Source: Candidatus Tenebribacter mawsonii (GTDB taxonomy: Bacteria > Cloacimonadota > Cloacimonadia > Cloacimonadales > TCS61). From it: a stretch of DNA of 8,191 nucleotides. The stretch lies in assembly GCA_030765665.1 (NCBI GenBank), contig JAVCCD010000050.1:1-8191 (forward strand), read 5' to 3'. Below the pieces are notes generated by a model, which was not told the DNA's origin, searched no databases, and was given only the letters and a program-made list of their open reading frames with translations. Shown here piece by piece: positions 6,232 to 8,191 of this stretch. The number at the start of each line of letters is the position of its first letter. Position 1 is the stretch's first letter. Both the position numbers and the translations under genes were made by a program.

Positions 6232-8191
6232 TTACTTTCCAATCACAACTGTAATTTTCTTTGAATATACTTTCTCACTTTCACGTGCAGTTGCTTGCAT
6301 CAAAACAATATAAACTCCTACTGGAAGTTTTTTTTCATTATCATTCCTGCCATCCCAGATGATATTCCCTGTCGATGACTGCAAAACCTGGTCAACAAGC
6401 CTTCTTATCATTCTTCCTTTGAGATCAAAAATACGCAGAGTTACTGTACTCAAAACTTCAGGTAAAGCATAAGAAAATATTGTTCGTTCATCGCGATAGG
6501 GTGAAAACGGATTGGGTGCAACATTCAATTTCATGTTATTAGGAAGCATCTGAACAAAAATGCTGTTTGCTCTTCCTGGTGTGCAACCGTTGGTGGAAGG
6601 TCCCCAGTTTTGTGAAACAGCAGAAATTTCAGGATTTACTCTCTCTATAGAAACACCGTCCAATTCATCATTCCAATCTGGTTGAAAGAAAAATTCTTCG
6701 AGCAGATTTCTACATTCATCCATTAATAATATTTGTTCTCCATCGTTGGAAAGAGATGATAATCCAGTAAAAATCATAATGTCATCAAGATCATATTTGG
6801 CTCTTAGCGAATCAACATCATTTTCTTGATTTGTGATCAAATAATAGTTTTCATCGCAATATGGAATTTCAAGAGTATCTTCATCAACTACCAGAATGAT
6901 CTCTAAGAGGTCTGGAATTTGAAAATTATTTGTTATCTCGATCCATTCTGGTTCATCTCCATCGGGGTCATACATTATCTCATTAATTACAAATGGCAGA
7001 GATCCGCTATTATAAAAGCTAAAGTCAATATTGTTGTTGGGATTCATATCGTTTTCCGAAATTACTTCATACAAGAAACTGAAATATCCACCTTCCACAA
7101 TATCAGTTGCAAATTCAAATAATAGGGAATCTTCCAAGCTGATCTCATCTGTATAAATATTTTCTGAAGGATATTCACCATTAATTATCAAATCACAAGA
7201 AATAGCTGCGCCGAAGATGTTTTCCAAACCAATATTCTTGATTATAACCGAATGATTGATTGAGTTTTCATTAATCTGTAAAATATCAAATTCCAAACTT
7301 AAATCATATTGCATAGGAAGAACACTGTTCGGAAAAGTAGGTGTTCCTAAACTGTCAGTACAAATGCTCCATAAAATGTTTTCATCATCAAATGGATCTA
7401 TTCGTTCAATAGAAAAATCTGAAGGACAGCTATTCCCATTATAAGATGTTGAATCTAATTTTGTTTCAAACTCATCACTTAAAATTAATGTTTCCTCAGT
7501 ATTATTTAGCGATGCCCAATCAGATGCAAAAATAACTTTTTGAGGATCAACTTCAGGATAGGTTTGTAGAAACAAAATTGTGTCTTGGCATACAACAATA
7601 AAATCGAGTGGAGGGATATATCCGTAAAAGCTAATTATACCACCGGATGCATCCATTATTCTCAAGTTATACACACTATATCCACATTCCGTTCGATTGA
7701 ATATCTCAACCCACTCCTGATTGGTGCTGAGCGGTTTGAACATGATTTCATTAAGAACAAAAGGTGAAGCACCGTTTAATATTGAGTTTTCAACATAATT
7801 ATTCTCTAACTCATTATCATAAAGGTAGATAAGTTCAATTGCAATTTGATGATATCCATTTGCTAATTCTCCAATTTGACATGAAAAGTCTATTGTGCTT
7901 TCTGCTGGGATTGCGGGAAGTTCATAAGTTCCAATAAGTGTGTCATTTACTGCGATATTAATGCTGGCAGCCAAGTTATCCACATTTTCCGTGGATAAGT
8001 TTGAAACCTCTGTTTGAAGCCAGTATTCACCACTATTTTCGTAAATTTCAAGGTTGCTAATTGCCAAATCAATCGGGTAAAAATTTGCTTCACCCGGTGT
8101 AGGTTCGTTACATTCGAAAAAATCTAATTCACAATTATTAGAATCTTCTCCATCATGTTTTCTTGCTAACGTATTTCCATCACTTACATCA
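6232..8191 (-). CDS. secreted multidomain protein: lamin-tail and CARDB-like repeats with FlgD-Ig/sorting C-terminal domain, 5' partial
   Basis: The leftward frame is open from the right edge, so about 652 residues are visible and the N-terminus with any signal peptide is missing. The apparent start at 8067 is an internal TTG: the frame reads through it from GNTLARKHDGEDSNN and ends that first domain with PTPGEAN, the close of a lamin-tail-like domain. Counting from that TTG, a CARDB-like beta domain (1-100) is followed by a lamin-tail-like domain (102-247: PFVLNEIMF, EWVEIFN, SIERIDP). A second CARDB-like domain (252-356) and another lamin-tail-like domain (358-501: PFVINEIMY, EWIEITN, SIERVNP, CTPGRAN) come next. 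The end (513-611) has APNPFSP, LRIFDLKGRMIRRL, WDGRND and LPVGVYIV, the FlgD-Ig-like or type IX-like sorting domain. A cell-surface or exported role is inferred. Acidic, Asn/Ser-rich composition fits an extracellular protein. The specific ligand is unknown. Confidence 0.9.
   Translation of the reverse strand, partial: DVSDGNTLARKHDGEDSNNCELDFFECNEPTPGEANFYPIDLAISNLEIYENSGEYWLQTEVSNLSTENVDNLAASINIAVNDTLIGTYELPAIPAESTIDFSCQIGELANGYHQIAIELIYLYDNELENNYVENSILNGASPFVLNEIMFKPLSTNQEWVEIFNRTECGYSVYNLRIMDASGGIISFYGYIPPLDFIVVCQDTILFLQTYPEVDPQKVIFASDWASLNNTEETLILSDEFETKLDSTSYNGNSCPSDFSIERIDPFDDENILWSICTDSLGTPTFPNSVLPMQYDLSLEFDILQINENSINHSVIIKNIGLENIFGAAISCDLIINGEYPSENIYTDEISLEDSLLFEFATDIVEGGYFSFLYEVISENDMNPNNNIDFSFYNSGSLPFVINEIMYDPDGDEPEWIEITNNFQIPDLLEIILVVDEDTLEIPYCDENYYLITNQENDVDSLRAKYDLDDIMIFTGLSSLSNDGEQILLMDECRNLLEEFFFQPDWNDELDGVSIERVNPEISAVSQNWGPSTNGCTPGRANSIFVQMLPNNMKLNVAPNPFSPYRDERTIFSYALPEVLSTVTLRIFDLKGRMIRRLVDQVLQSSTGNIIWDGRNDNEKKLPVGVYIVLMQATARESEKVYSKKITVVIGK
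6565..8191 (-). repeat. tandem lamin-tail/CARDB protein-level repeat unit
   Basis: Within the secreted protein the pair 'lamin-tail-like then CARDB-like' recurs. Lamin-tail copies lie at 7327-7764 and 6565-6996, and the end of a third lies at about 8085-8191. The first two share PFV(L/I)NEIM(F/Y), EW(V/I)EI, a LILSD/ILLMD strand and SIER(I/V)xP, but otherwise differ much, so this is an old duplication at protein level rather than a DNA repeat. Confidence 0.7.

Noticed and set aside
6919..7767. Small + strand frames opposite the secreted protein
   Set aside because: They are shadows of the multidomain gene, with no plausible motifs or ribosome sites.
8065..8067. Start codon of the large secreted protein at 8067
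   Set aside because: This TTG has no ribosome site, and the frame continues open to the right edge, encoding the end of another lamin-tail-like domain, so it is an internal leucine codon.

Overview
This window is AT-rich bacterial DNA that uses the standard code and clear GGAGG-type ribosome binding sites. The best taxonomic clue is the right-hand gene: a long secreted protein built of alternating lamin-tail-like and CARDB-like domains, ending in a FlgD-Ig/sorting-type C-terminal domain. That architecture is typical of the Fibrobacterota-Chlorobiota-Bacteroidota side of the tree, including candidate phyla such as Cloacimonadota and Marinimicrobia. A dispersed-repeat-like element starting with CGTCATTGCGAG fits the same picture. 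The assignment is inference; there is no rRNA or tRNA in the window.

Layout. At the left edge, on the + strand, lies the 3' end of an R3H-domain protein (probably Jag/KhpB). It overlaps or abuts a YtnP-like metallo-beta-lactamase-fold hydrolase whose conserved N-terminus begins upstream of its first ATG. On the - strand, converging on these, is a two-gene operon: an AAA15/AAA21-type SMC-like ATPase (2976 to 1666), overlapped by an RloB-like TOPRIM-type protein (1676 to 996). This pair is a candidate anti-phage module, and a sampled line within it is more AT-rich than one in the housekeeping gene to its right. Divergent from it, on the + strand, is a TTG-initiated membrane protein with two CxxC zinc ribbons (3248 to 3913).

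The right half is all on the - strand. A ComM/YifB-type AAA+ protein (5987 to 4449) is followed immediately by a small secreted four-cysteine protein (4428 to 3988). Upstream of comM is a 244-bp spacer holding a palindromic repeat-like element and a second small palindrome. Beyond it is the 3' portion of the large secreted repeat protein, which runs off the right edge without a start.

Functional reading. The left edge is core RNA-binding/housekeeping DNA. The middle is an accessory, defence-like insertion of ATPase plus nuclease with a neighbouring zinc-ribbon membrane protein. The right side combines DNA uptake/recombination (ComM) with secreted surface proteins. The most interesting unit is the ATPase/RloB-like pair, and especially its unusual cysteine-rich RloB tail. 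I found no CRISPR array, tRNA, rRNA, transposase or retron-like RNA.
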